64,000 nt of DNA from Arcticibacterium sp964021845 (lineage in GTDB: Bacteria > Bacteroidota > Bacteroidia > Cytophagales > Spirosomataceae): positions 434,001-498,000 of the forward strand of contig NZ_CAXHZC010000003.1 in NCBI RefSeq assembly GCF_964021845.1. Direction: 5' to 3'. Numbering within the stretch: position 1 is the first letter of the stretch; every line of letters begins with the position of its first letter. A program made the translations under genes and the position numbers. Positions 17,661 through 25,684 of the stretch are shown here, piece after piece. The notes beneath the pieces were generated by a model, which had not been told where the DNA came from, ran no database searches, and saw only the letters and a program-made list of their open reading frames with translations.

Positions 17661-19146
17661 AAAGGCCTGTATTCTTACGATTAACATTGGTACATCTGCC
17701 ACTAAAATAATTGGGTTTGATTATTTAGGAGTAGAAGTTATATTTAAAAAAGGGTCTTACCCCACGTTTCACCCACATCCAGATTGGAGTGAACAAGATC
17801 CTGAGCAAATATTTATTACCATCATGTTTTTGCTGAAAGGTATTTTAAATGATGCGTCGTTTTATGATAAATATTTTGTGCAAAGCATTGTTTTAAGTTC
17901 TTCTATGCACAGTGTTTTGGCTTTAGATAAAAGTGGAAATACACTTGGCAATGCAGTCATTTGGTCAGATAATCGAGCGTGTGAAATATCTACCTCTTTG
18001 AAAGGAACGGAGCTGGGTGATAGAATTTATAAAAACACCGGAACCCCTATTCACGCTATGTCTCCGCTGTCAAAAATCACATGGATAAGAGAGAATGAAC
18101 CGGAGAAATTTGAAAAAATTAGCAGGTTTGTTTCTTTAAAAGAATATGTGATTTATCAACTGACCGGAGAGTTTTGTGTAGACTATAGCATAGCATCTGC
18201 CACAGGTCTGTTTAATTTAGACCAGCTTAATTGGGATGCGGATGCTATGAGATTTGCCAACTTAGATACTTCTTATTTTTCTAAACCGGCAAATATCTTT
18301 CATTCTGATTTGAAAATTAAAGCTCCTATTCTCAACTCATTAAGGTTAGATAAAAACACTAAATTGATAATGGGAAGTTCTGATGGTTGTATGGCCTCAT
18401 TAAGTGCAGGTTCTATGAGAAGTGACCAGGCTGTGGTATCGGTAACTAGCTCTGGAGCGGTAAGAGTTTTTGGTCAAGAATGTTTAGTAGATGGCAAAGG
18501 GAGCTTCTTTAATTATATATTAGAAAAGGGAAAGTATATAAGTGGAGGGCCTACGAATAATGGAGGAGTGGCTTTTGAATGGGCAGCAAGAGGTTTAGGA
18601 AATAACTATCAAGACTTGCCCATGGAAGAGCTATTGGTAAAACTATATAATGAGACAGCAAAGGTTAAAGAAGGCTCAGAAGGGCTTATATTTTTACCCT
18701 ACCTTCAGGGTGAAAGAGCACCTATTTGGAACTCAAGTGCACGTGGCGTTTATTTTGGATTAAATATCACTCATGAACCTAAGCACATTATAAGAGCTAC
18801 GCTTGAAGGAATTTTATACGAAATTTACAGCATAGGGAGGTCTATTAAAAGCCATAGAGACTTCCAAACGATTCACTTAAATGGCTATAATGCTATGAAT
18901 CCGCTGTGGTCTGAAATTATCTGCGATATGTATGGACTGCCGGCCTCTGTAAGCACATATAAGCATGGCCCTAATATGGGGGCAGCTATGGTGGGCTTAA
19001 CGGCTATGGGAGTTTATGAAAGTTTAGAAGATTCACTGCAGATAGCTCCTGAAAAGATTATGAAAAACCCGAATAGAAAGAAAAACAAGGTTTATTCAAA
19101 GTATTACGCACTTTTTGAGCGACTTACACAAAAATTAGAATCTTAA
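17650..19146 (+). CDS. FGGY-family carbohydrate kinase, gluconokinase-like, 498 aa
   Basis: Phosphorylates a sugar or sugar acid with ATP in the cytoplasm. The N-terminal phosphate loop is 'TINIGTSATKIIGFD'. 'SSSMHSVLALDKSG', 'IWSDNRA' and especially 'YKNTGTPIHAMSPLSKITWI' follow the Bacillus-type GntK pattern more closely than xylulokinase or glycerol kinase. The second FGGY domain has 'LPYLQGERAPIWNSSARGVYFGL'. Length is normal. The start ATG at 17650 lies inside the AraC gene, indicating translational coupling. With the enolase-superfamily enzyme next door, gluconate or another aldonate is a sensible substrate. D-xylulose or another keto sugar cannot be excluded. Confidence 0.85.
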   Translation: MDSKKACILTINIGTSATKIIGFDYLGVEVIFKKGSYPTFHPHPDWSEQDPEQIFITIMFLLKGILNDASFYDKYFVQSIVLSSSMHSVLALDKSGNTLGNAVIWSDNRACEISTSLKGTELGDRIYKNTGTPIHAMSPLSKITWIRENEPEKFEKISRFVSLKEYVIYQLTGEFCVDYSIASATGLFNLDQLNWDADAMRFANLDTSYFSKPANIFHSDLKIKAPILNSLRLDKNTKLIMGSSDGCMASLSAGSMRSDQAVVSVTSSGAVRVFGQECLVDGKGSFFNYILEKGKYISGGPTNNGGVAFEWAARGLGNNYQDLPMEELLVKLYNETAKVKEGSEGLIFLPYLQGERAPIWNSSARGVYFGLNITHEPKHIIRATLEGILYEIYSIGRSIKSHRDFQTIHLNGYNAMNPLWSEIICDMYGLPASVSTYKHGPNMGAAMVGLTAMGVYESLEDSLQIAPEKIMKNPNRKKNKVYSKYYALFERLTQKLES

Positions 19147-19182
19147 TTTGAAGAAATATCAAAACTACAAAACGACTATTAA

Positions 19183-20427
19183 ATGAAGAAAAGGCTTCCT
19201 TCTATTGATGTTTTTAGAGGAATAACGGTCATGCTCATGACCTTAGTTAATAACCCAGGAGACTGGGGAAATGTAGTATCTCCTTTTCTTCATGCTCCTT
19301 GGCATGGCTGCACCCCTACAGATTTGGTGTTCCCTTTCTTTCTTTTTGTGGTTGGTATAACCACCGTTTTGGCTTCGCCAGAACCTTCATTTGACAAAAC
19401 TACTTTCCTGAAAATTACGGTTAGAGCATTAAGAATTTTCTCACTTGGTCTCTTTCTAAATTTCTTTTCTAAAATTCACCTCTTTGGTCTTGAAGGCTAC
19501 TCCCTTTTGATGGTGAGGTTGATTTTTGTGGCTTTGGTCTATTATCTATTATTGACCAAATATGATTTGAAAAGGCAGCTTTATGTAGTTCTCGGTTTTC
19601 TAGCGATTTTATTCACATTGGCTTTTTTACCTGTTTCAGGCTTTGAAAATGTCAGAATTCCTGGTGTGTTGCAGCGTATAGGTTTAGTGTATTTTGTGGT
19701 AGCTATTCTTTATAATAAATTTTCATTAAAGGTATTGGCGGGTATTTGTGTGGTTCTTCTTTTGGGGTATTGGGCGGCCATGGCTTTGGTTCCAATAGAC
19801 GGAGTAACAAGTGTATTTGATAAAGATGTAAACGTAGCAGCGGCTTTTGACAGAATATTTCTTAGCGGACACATGTGGGCATCCTCTAAAACTTGGGACC
19901 CTGAAGGACTTTTCAGTACGCTTCCTGCCTTCGCGACAGGTTTAATAGGTGTATTTATAGGTACCCTTTTAACTAAGGAGAAATATGACAAGGAGCGAGT
20001 AAACTATTTGATTTATGTTGGCTTGGCCTTGGTAGTCGTAGGTTTTTTCTGGAACAAGGCTTTCCCTATTAATAAGGCTTTATGGACTTCTTCTTATGTT
20101 CTTTATACTGCTGGTTTGGCTACTTTACTTATGGCCTTGATTTACTTTGTGGTAGAAGAGCGTGACATTAAATTCTGGATAAAGCCATTCTTAATTTTTG
20201 GGGTAAACCCAATGCTAATTTTCTTTTTCTCTGGTATCATTCCAAGAGTACTTTCTACAGTCAAAATAGATGGTGTGGGCTTTCAGCAATATGTTTATTC
20301 CAATGGTTTGGTGCCAATTTTTGCTGACCCAAAATATGCTTCGCTTTCTTGGGCAATCCTTTATCTATTATTCTGGTTTGCTGTATTGGCCGTCTTTTAT
20401 AGGAAGAAGATTTTTGTAAAGGTTTAG
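19183..20427 (+). CDS. HGSNAT/DUF5009-type membrane acyltransferase, 414 aa
   Basis: A polytopic inner-membrane protein of the family that includes the heparan-alpha-glucosaminide N-acetyltransferase catalytic domain. The N-terminus 'SIDVFRGITVMLMTLVNNPGDWG', with 'HAPWHGCTPTDLVFPFFLFVVG', is diagnostic, and the His in HAPWHG is in the region proposed to accept the acetyl group in human HGSNAT. About ten or eleven helices follow. Homologues in Bacteroidota often sit in glycan-use loci (NagX-like) and may acetylate or transport amino sugars, but the reaction is unproven. It starts 36 bp after the kinase gene and probably shares its transcript. Its stop codon overlaps the stop of the convergent XRE gene. 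Confidence 0.85.
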   Translation: MKKRLPSIDVFRGITVMLMTLVNNPGDWGNVVSPFLHAPWHGCTPTDLVFPFFLFVVGITTVLASPEPSFDKTTFLKITVRALRIFSLGLFLNFFSKIHLFGLEGYSLLMVRLIFVALVYYLLLTKYDLKRQLYVVLGFLAILFTLAFLPVSGFENVRIPGVLQRIGLVYFVVAILYNKFSLKVLAGICVVLLLGYWAAMALVPIDGVTSVFDKDVNVAAAFDRIFLSGHMWASSKTWDPEGLFSTLPAFATGLIGVFIGTLLTKEKYDKERVNYLIYVGLALVVVGFFWNKAFPINKALWTSSYVLYTAGLATLLMALIYFVVEERDIKFWIKPFLIFGVNPMLIFFFSGIIPRVLSTVKIDGVGFQQYVYSNGLVPIFADPKYASLSWAILYLLFWFAVLAVFYRKKIFVKV

Positions 20428-20624
20428 TCCGTTTCATCTAGTGTAAAGAGATAGTTAATATCAACTTTAAGTGCTTTTGCCAATTTAAAAGCCAGAATTA
20501 CAGAGGGTGTAAACTTTCCTTTTTCAATAGCATAGATTGTTTGACGTGTAACCCCTATTATTTTGGCCAATTCAATTTGAGACATTTCCAACCTTGCCCT
20601 TTCCACACGTATTAGGTTTTTCAT
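20424..20624 (-). CDS. small XRE/Cro-C1 (YozG-type) transcriptional regulator, 66 aa
   Basis: A stand-alone helix-turn-helix protein. Residues 5-58, with 'RLEMSQIELAKIIGVTRQTIYAIEKGKFTPSVILAFKLAKAL', form a complete HTH_3 domain, and the protein ends 'INYLFTLDETD'. Such YozG-like regulators are regularly encoded next to small membrane proteins that modulate them. Here it is the last of three minus-strand genes, one base after the upstream membrane protein gene. The convergent acyltransferase gene shares four bases with it at the stop codons. It is probably an autoregulator of this trio. Confidence 0.9.
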   Translation of the reverse strand: MKNLIRVERARLEMSQIELAKIIGVTRQTIYAIEKGKFTPSVILAFKLAKALKVDINYLFTLDETD

Positions 20625-20625
20625 T

Positions 20626-21021
20626 TTAATCTGGCAGTGTGTTTTTCCTCACTTTATTTAATAAAAGATAAAAGACTATTTGATAGAAACATAATGTTGA
20701 AGCTTCCATTGACCAATTCTTGTCAATAATTAGTCGAATACCGATGTATACTAAAGTGCCAAAGAAAACAAGATAAATGCTTTCCATCCTTATCTTTTGA
20801 ATATAATCATCAAAGATCTTGTCTTTTGCTAAAGCATAAATTATGATACTAATTAATGTAGTAAGGGTTAGTAAGAACTCAAATTCAGAATGCTGAAATG
20901 TTATGCCATTGGCTGTCCAGTGAGCCTCATTCCATCCGTTTATTATCGATATTACTCCAACAGGGATAAAGGATATTAAGGCGATATACTTAAAATAATG
21001 AGGTAAGAATTGATATTTCAT
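20626..21021 (-). CDS. four-helix membrane protein of unknown function, 131 aa (paralogue of neighbour)
   Basis: I do not recognise the family. It begins MKYQFLPHYFKYI and has four likely membrane helices (about 10-30, 48-66, 80-100, 105-122). 'YALAKDKIFDDYIQKIRMESIYLVF' is conserved in the adjacent gene, where it reads 'YAFSKDKIIDEFMIYRRLESMYITF'. This shared cytoplasmic loop between helices two and three is the best-kept part. It ends one base before the XRE gene, so the regulator is almost certainly co-expressed. The arrangement recalls the DUF2975-YozG pairs in other bacteria; homology with DUF2975 is a guess. Confidence 0.75.
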   Translation of the reverse strand: MKYQFLPHYFKYIALISFIPVGVISIINGWNEAHWTANGITFQHSEFEFLLTLTTLISIIIYALAKDKIFDDYIQKIRMESIYLVFFGTLVYIGIRLIIDKNWSMEASTLCFYQIVFYLLLNKVRKNTLPD

Positions 21022-21026
21022 GGAGT

Positions 21027-21440
21027 TTAAAAGCTAGACAAGGAAAAATGTTTTCGGCACTTGTTAATTATAAGAAAAAGGAGAATCTGAGTTTCGAAAA
21101 AATAAGAAGCATCTATTTGCCAGTCGATATTGAAAAGTAAACGTAGAAATATAAAAACTAGGCTAGCCAAAAAAGTAATATACATACTTTCAAGCCTCCT
21201 ATAGATCATGAATTCGTCAATGATTTTATCCTTGGAAAACGCGTAAATGAAAATCCCAAAGTATTGGATTAAATCGAACTTCTCCGAAAAAAAAATAGGA
21301 TGGATGCCAAGCGTTTTAATGTCTTCAGGGAGCCCATAAAAGCCATTAATAAACGCTTGCAATCCTGAGCCAAGGCCAAAAGAAAAATAAAGGATTAAGC
21401 CAATATATTTAAAGTAGTGGGGTAAAAATTGAAACTTCAT
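21027..21440 (-). CDS. four-helix membrane protein of unknown function, 137 aa (paralogue of neighbour)
   Basis: First gene of the minus-strand trio and a clear tandem duplicate of the next gene. Both begin MK-QFLPHYFKYIGL-type, share the loop 'KDKI-DE----RLESMY--F', a Trp-containing 'NxxWxxxAS' stretch before the last helix, and a basic 'NKxRK' tail. The copies diverge in the helix one to two loop. The spacing to the next gene is 5 bp. The function is unknown; the retained loop suggests it contacts a common partner, possibly the XRE protein. Confidence 0.75.
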   Translation of the reverse strand: MKFQFLPHYFKYIGLILYFSFGLGSGLQAFINGFYGLPEDIKTLGIHPIFFSEKFDLIQYFGIFIYAFSKDKIIDEFMIYRRLESMYITFLASLVFIFLRLLFNIDWQIDASYFFETQILLFLIINKCRKHFSLSSF

Positions 21441-21577
21441 GTCGTATGTTTATGTAAAGTAGACCGTTCAAATGTAAACTATAAATTACATAAAGACAAA
21501 TATTAATTTCTTTCTTGAAGTCATCAAAACTCAGGTACTGCTAAAAAGAGAAAGATTATTTTAATTGAATGTTTCTA

Positions 21578-22462
21578 TTAAATAAGCCGAATAAGCGTTC
21601 TAACACTTAAAATAATCAGAACGAAACCCACCAAAATAGTTGCTGGTTTTCTTGGAATTTTATTTAAAAAGTAGGCTCCAACCGGTGCGGCTATAATACC
21701 GCCTACTACTAATCCTGCAATCACTCGCCACCCACTAATGCCTTCAAAAAGCACAAAGGTGATGCCACTGGCAAAAGCAATGGCAAACTCTGCTGTATTT
21801 ACAGAGCCAATGGTATATCTTGGGTCTCTTCCTCTGCCCATGAGTGTAGAGGTGACAATTGGCCCCCAACCACCACCGCCAATGGAGTCCATAAAACCAC
21901 CAAAGCCGGCTAATAAACCTAGATTTTTACTTTTCTTCTTTTTGATGTTTTTCTTTAAACCCTTAATAATAATGGTTGCGGCCAGTATTATCATGTAGAT
22001 GGCTATGAAGGGTTTTATGGCTTCCCCATCTATCACATCTGCCAATAAATACGCACCAATTATGGCACCTGCAATGCCCGGAACTATCAAGTTTAAAACC
22101 AGTTTTTTATTGATGTTTTTAAATCTATAATGCGATATGGCGGAAGCACCTGTGGTAAACATTTCTGCTACATGAACCGCCATGCTACTGGTAGCAGGAT
22201 GCACACCAAAAGAAAGCAAGAAAGTGGTGGAGGTAGCTCCATAGCCCATGCCTAAGGTACCATCTACTAATTGGGCAAAAACGCCAATGGCCAAAAATAT
22301 GAGGAACTCTTGATTAAATCCGTTTTTGACTTTTTCAATGGTAAAGCTCTCAGAATAGTTTATAAACAAGAAAACGGAAAGTCCTGTAAGCAGGACAGCA
22401 GGTATTATGTACCAAAGCTTATTAGCCTCGAGCATATTACTTGTTAGAGTTTTTGAATTCAT
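21578..22462 (-). CDS. TauE/SafE-family membrane permease, 294 aa
   Basis: An inner-membrane anion exporter family protein (sulfite, sulfonate or sulfoacetate in studied cases). The two TauE half-repeats are visible: 'FAQLVDGTLGMGYGATSTTFLLSFGVHPATSSMAVHVAEMFTTG' and 'GFMDSIGGGGWGPIVTSTLMGRGRDPRYTIGSVNTAEFAIAFASG'. About eight hydrophobic segments are present. The start at 22462 gives a short N-terminal tail before helix one. No cysteine or sulfur genes are adjacent, so the substrate is open. It seems to be a single-gene unit. Confidence 0.88.
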   Translation of the reverse strand: MNSKTLTSNMLEANKLWYIIPAVLLTGLSVFLFINYSESFTIEKVKNGFNQEFLIFLAIGVFAQLVDGTLGMGYGATSTTFLLSFGVHPATSSMAVHVAEMFTTGASAISHYRFKNINKKLVLNLIVPGIAGAIIGAYLLADVIDGEAIKPFIAIYMIILAATIIIKGLKKNIKKKKSKNLGLLAGFGGFMDSIGGGGWGPIVTSTLMGRGRDPRYTIGSVNTAEFAIAFASGITFVLFEGISGWRVIAGLVVGGIIAAPVGAYFLNKIPRKPATILVGFVLIILSVRTLIRLI

Positions 22463-22639
22463 TTGTTTTGAGAAAAGATTTATTTACGATTTCTAGAGCA
22501 CTAAAAATTTTACAAATAAACTATACTCTAGTTAATCTATAAGGATAATAGACTAAATATATTTATCGAATACTTTATTGCTACTGACAAACGGTTGTCA
22601 CCTCGGTCAATTTAGTTTGTATCAAAAGAAAACGAACAA

Positions 22640-23098
22640 ATGGAAAAACAAGAATTAGCAGCAAAGAAAGTAATTGGAATTTGGGTAAGAACTACCAATC
22701 ATGAAGAACAAGCATTAACCGATATTGTGGCTCTTTGGGGTAGATTTATGGCGGAAGATGTCATGTCAAAAATCCCTAATCTTATTGGCTCTGAAATATA
22801 TTCTATCTACACAGAATATGAAGGAGATTTTACTAAACCTTATACCACGGTTTTGGCCTGTGAGGTCAGTAGTTTAGATGATATTCCAGAAGGAATGAAA
22901 GGTTTAGAAATAGGAGGCGGAACCTATGCCAAATTCATGGCAAAAGGAAACTTAGATGAAGGTGCCGTAGGAAACACCTGGATGGAAATATGGAAAAGCG
23001 GAGCCGATAGAAGGTACACCACAGACTTTGAGGTCTTCGGTGCAAAATCACAAGACCGTACTAATGCCGAGGTTGATATTTTTGTGGCGGTAAACTAG
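22640..23098 (+). CDS. GyrI-like/AraC effector-binding domain protein, 152 aa
   Basis: A stand-alone small-molecule-binding domain of the GyrI-like (AraE_bind/Cass2) type with no DNA-binding part. Visible features are the start 'MEKQELAAKKVIGIWVRTTN', 'IYSIYTEYEGDFTKPYTTVLACEV', 'GLEIGGGTYAKFMAKG' and 'WMEIWKSGADRRYTTDFEVF', in the normal order. Family members bind amphipathic or cationic compounds; some hydrolyse electrophiles. It is monocistronic. Its stop shares the palindrome CTAG with the convergent araB stop. No attached regulator suggests a scavenging or buffering role, which is inference. Confidence 0.82.
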   Translation: MEKQELAAKKVIGIWVRTTNHEEQALTDIVALWGRFMAEDVMSKIPNLIGSEIYSIYTEYEGDFTKPYTTVLACEVSSLDDIPEGMKGLEIGGGTYAKFMAKGNLDEGAVGNTWMEIWKSGADRRYTTDFEVFGAKSQDRTNAEVDIFVAVN

Positions 23099-24729
23099 CC
23101 TTCCACAAATGCACCAAAGGCCGTATACTTCTCGTACAGCTTATTGTAAACAGCATTTTTTGATGGGTTTGGGTGATATTCTTTATCAAATCCCGAACCC
23201 ATTGCTTTTTGAGCTTCTTCTAAATTGTCATAAATACCGGCAGCCGTAGCGGCAAACATCCCTGCTCCTAAAGCACAGGCTTGGTCAGAGGCTGCCACTT
23301 TGATGGGTATGTTGAGTACGTCTGCCAATGTCTGCATCACAAAAGACGATTTATTTGCAACACCACCAATACCTATCACCTGTTTTATTGGAACACCTTC
23401 TGATATAAATCTATCAACAATGGCTTTTGCACCAAAAGCGGTAGCTTCTACCAGTGCTTTAAAAACCACGGCGGCATCACTGCCTAAATTTAAACCTGCA
23501 ATAGCCCCTTTTAGCGTATGGTTGGCGTCAGGTGTTCGTCTGCCATTAAACCAGTCTAGGGCTATGGCATCGTTTTCTGTTAGGGCTAGTTGAGAAGCCT
23601 TGTCTGCCAAATGAGGAATCAATTCGTCCGCCATTTTATCTTTAATGGCTTGGTCTGTGATAAGGTCGTTGACCGGCCCAAGAATCAATCTTTGAAACCA
23701 TGCGTAAACATCACCAAAAGCAGATTGACCCGCCTCCATGCCTAGCATTCCTGGCAAAATAGAACCGTCTACTTGACCGCAAATTCCTTTGATTAATAAA
23801 TGCCCTACCTCTGCTGTAGGAGCTACCAACATATCACAGGTAGATGTTCCCATTACTCGTACGAGGGAATAGGGTTCAATTTCTGCACCTACGCCGCCCA
23901 TATGAGCGTCAAAGGCACCTACGCCTATAACCACGTTTTCTGGTACCCCTAGTTTGCTTGCCCATTTAGGTGAAATAAAGCCCATGGCCTCATCTGAGGT
24001 GAAAGTTTCTGAGTAGAGTCTATCTCTTAAACCAGAAAGTAAAGGGTCTAATTCAGTAAGAAATTCCTCAGAAGGAAGCCCTTCAAACTCCTCATGCCAC
24101 ATGGCTTTATGACCTGCCGCACATCGACTTCTTTTAAGTGTTAGTGGATTGGTGTTTCCTGTCAATTCCGCTGAAATCCAGTCGCAGTGCTCTACCCACG
24201 AAAAGGCTTTTGCTCTTACTTGCTCATCTACCCTAAGTGTTCTTAATATTTTAGCCCAAAACCATTCCGACGAATAAATACCTCCTACGTATTTAGTGTA
24301 ATCTATGGAGCCATTATGAGCTAATTCGTTTATTTCTTCAGCTTCAGCATTACCTGTATGGTCTTTCCAAAGAATAAACATCCCATTAGGGTTTTCAGAA
24401 AACTCAGGTAAAAGAGCTAAGGGAGTTCCATTTCTGTCAACTGCCACTGGCGTTGAGCCCGTGGTGTCTACAGACATTCCAACAACGTTTTTTGCTATCT
24501 CCGAGCCAGCTTCTGCTAGAGCTCCTTTTACGGCAGACTCTAAACTTTCAATATAATCTAAGGGGTGCTGTCTAAATTGCGAAGCGGCAGGGTCACAGTA
24601 TTTTCCTTCTTTCCATCTCGGATAATAGCATACAGCTGTACCTTGGCTTTCACCATTTTCTGCATTAACTATGAGGGCTCTGACGGAGTCTGAGCCAAAA
24701 TCTATTCCAATGGTGTATTTAGAAGTCAT
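23095..24729 (-). CDS. araB: ribulokinase, 544 aa
   Basis: ATP-dependent phosphorylation of L-ribulose to L-ribulose 5-phosphate in L-arabinose catabolism; cytoplasmic. The start 'YTIGIDFGSDSVRALIVNAENGE', 'YPRWKEGKYCDP', 'QHPLDYIESLESAV' and 'VGMSVDTTGSTPVAVDRNGTPL' are characteristic of AraB. The C-terminal FGGY half has 'IGIGGVANKSSFVMQTLADVLNIPIKVAASDQACALGAGMFAATAAGIY'. Length is as expected. araA and araD are not in the window, so the gene stands apart from a classical operon. The nearest upstream genes on this strand are lutABC, 376 bp away with no clear link. Confidence 0.92.
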   Translation of the reverse strand: MTSKYTIGIDFGSDSVRALIVNAENGESQGTAVCYYPRWKEGKYCDPAASQFRQHPLDYIESLESAVKGALAEAGSEIAKNVVGMSVDTTGSTPVAVDRNGTPLALLPEFSENPNGMFILWKDHTGNAEAEEINELAHNGSIDYTKYVGGIYSSEWFWAKILRTLRVDEQVRAKAFSWVEHCDWISAELTGNTNPLTLKRSRCAAGHKAMWHEEFEGLPSEEFLTELDPLLSGLRDRLYSETFTSDEAMGFISPKWASKLGVPENVVIGVGAFDAHMGGVGAEIEPYSLVRVMGTSTCDMLVAPTAEVGHLLIKGICGQVDGSILPGMLGMEAGQSAFGDVYAWFQRLILGPVNDLITDQAIKDKMADELIPHLADKASQLALTENDAIALDWFNGRRTPDANHTLKGAIAGLNLGSDAAVVFKALVEATAFGAKAIVDRFISEGVPIKQVIGIGGVANKSSFVMQTLADVLNIPIKVAASDQACALGAGMFAATAAGIYDNLEEAQKAMGSGFDKEYHPNPSKNAVYNKLYEKYTAFGAFVEG

Positions 24730-24904
24730 TTCAGAGGGTTTATCGTTGTAGGCTTAAAGATAAAACTTATACATTCTTTTTAATTACGAGTGCCGACTAA
24801 ATTTCGGAACACTTCAAAAACTATTTTTGCAATAGAGAAACGTCTTTTATCTCTATTTACGCAACAATCCTCATCATTTCCTTTGGCTGACTTTCCAGTC
24901 GGGA

Positions 24905-24932
24905 CCTCATTTTTTTTCGAAAAAAAACGAGG
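24905..24932. repeat. 28-bp palindrome in the araB/lutC intergenic region
   Basis: CCTC, then A, eight T, CG, eight A, C, GAGG: a near-perfect palindrome with one A-C mismatch that becomes G-U on the minus strand. The 376-bp gap 24730-25105 otherwise holds only a short 6-bp hairpin at 25022-25038 and no credible ORF. It may be the lutABC terminator or a structural element; the internal T tract makes it atypical for a terminator. Confidence 0.55.
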
Positions 24933-25105
24933 CAAAAAAAACATCACCCTGTAAACTCACACAAACAAAATTCTCATAATATTGCCCTTATATTTTAACC
25001 TTTGGGGGTCAGAATTTCGGTTGTGCTCAAACAGCACAGGGCTTTATTATGAATTACTTTTTTTGTTTTTACTTCTCACAAAAAAATATAAATCAAATAC
25101 TTTTC

Positions 25106-25684
25106 TTAAGTCAGAAAAACAAAAAGTTCTCTAGAGCCATGAGCTCCTACCACTAAAGATTGCTCTATGTCGGCCGTTTTGGATGGGCCTGAAATAAATG
25201 TACCAAAACCCGAAGCTCCACTATCTAGCTTTTCGTAGGCTTGCTGCATCAAAGGAACAATGCTCTCTTTTTTGACAATAATGCCTAAACGTTGACAAAT
25301 AAAAGGGCCTACTCGCTGTCCCATTTGTTCATCGGCCATCCAGATGGCTCCGTTTTCTGCTACACCAAGCGTTCCTTCAAATAGGGCAAACTCTACATTT
25401 TCTAAGCTATGTGGGTCTTCACTTTGCCAAATATCACTGTATGGAAATCCATCAATTTTAACGTTGGAAATAATTCTTTTCCCCTCAAATTTCTCTGCTA
25501 CAAAGCTGGCAACTTCCGTTAAAGAATTTACCTCAATAACCTCGGTATAAAGTTCTCCTAAAGTCGTTTTGAATTTTTCGACCGGGTCGCCAATGTATTC
25601 CACATCAAATTTTGGCAAAGCAACTTGCTCTTGATTTGCGGTTTGGCTCTTAAGTCTTTCTAATATGTCGGCTCTGCTGCTCAT
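25106..25684 (-). CDS. lutC: lactate utilization protein LutC (LUD domain), 192 aa
   Basis: Third subunit of the LutABC system that oxidises L-lactate to pyruvate. The LUD domain is visible with 'GTLGVAENGAIWMADE' and 'FGTFISGPSKTADIEQSLVVGAHGSRELFVFL', the usual C-terminal signature. Its start overlaps the LutB stop by 4 bp (25681-25684), so translation is coupled. It has no iron-sulfur cysteines, as expected for LutC. It is cytoplasmic, associated with LutA and LutB. Confidence 0.93.
   Translation of the reverse strand: MSSRADILERLKSQTANQEQVALPKFDVEYIGDPVEKFKTTLGELYTEVIEVNSLTEVASFVAEKFEGKRIISNVKIDGFPYSDIWQSEDPHSLENVEFALFEGTLGVAENGAIWMADEQMGQRVGPFICQRLGIIVKKESIVPLMQQAYEKLDSGASGFGTFISGPSKTADIEQSLVVGAHGSRELFVFLT

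Noticed and set aside
20424..21440. Toxin-antitoxin module
   Set aside because: The HTH protein and membrane proteins lack toxin marks and the layout is that of a regulator with membrane partners.
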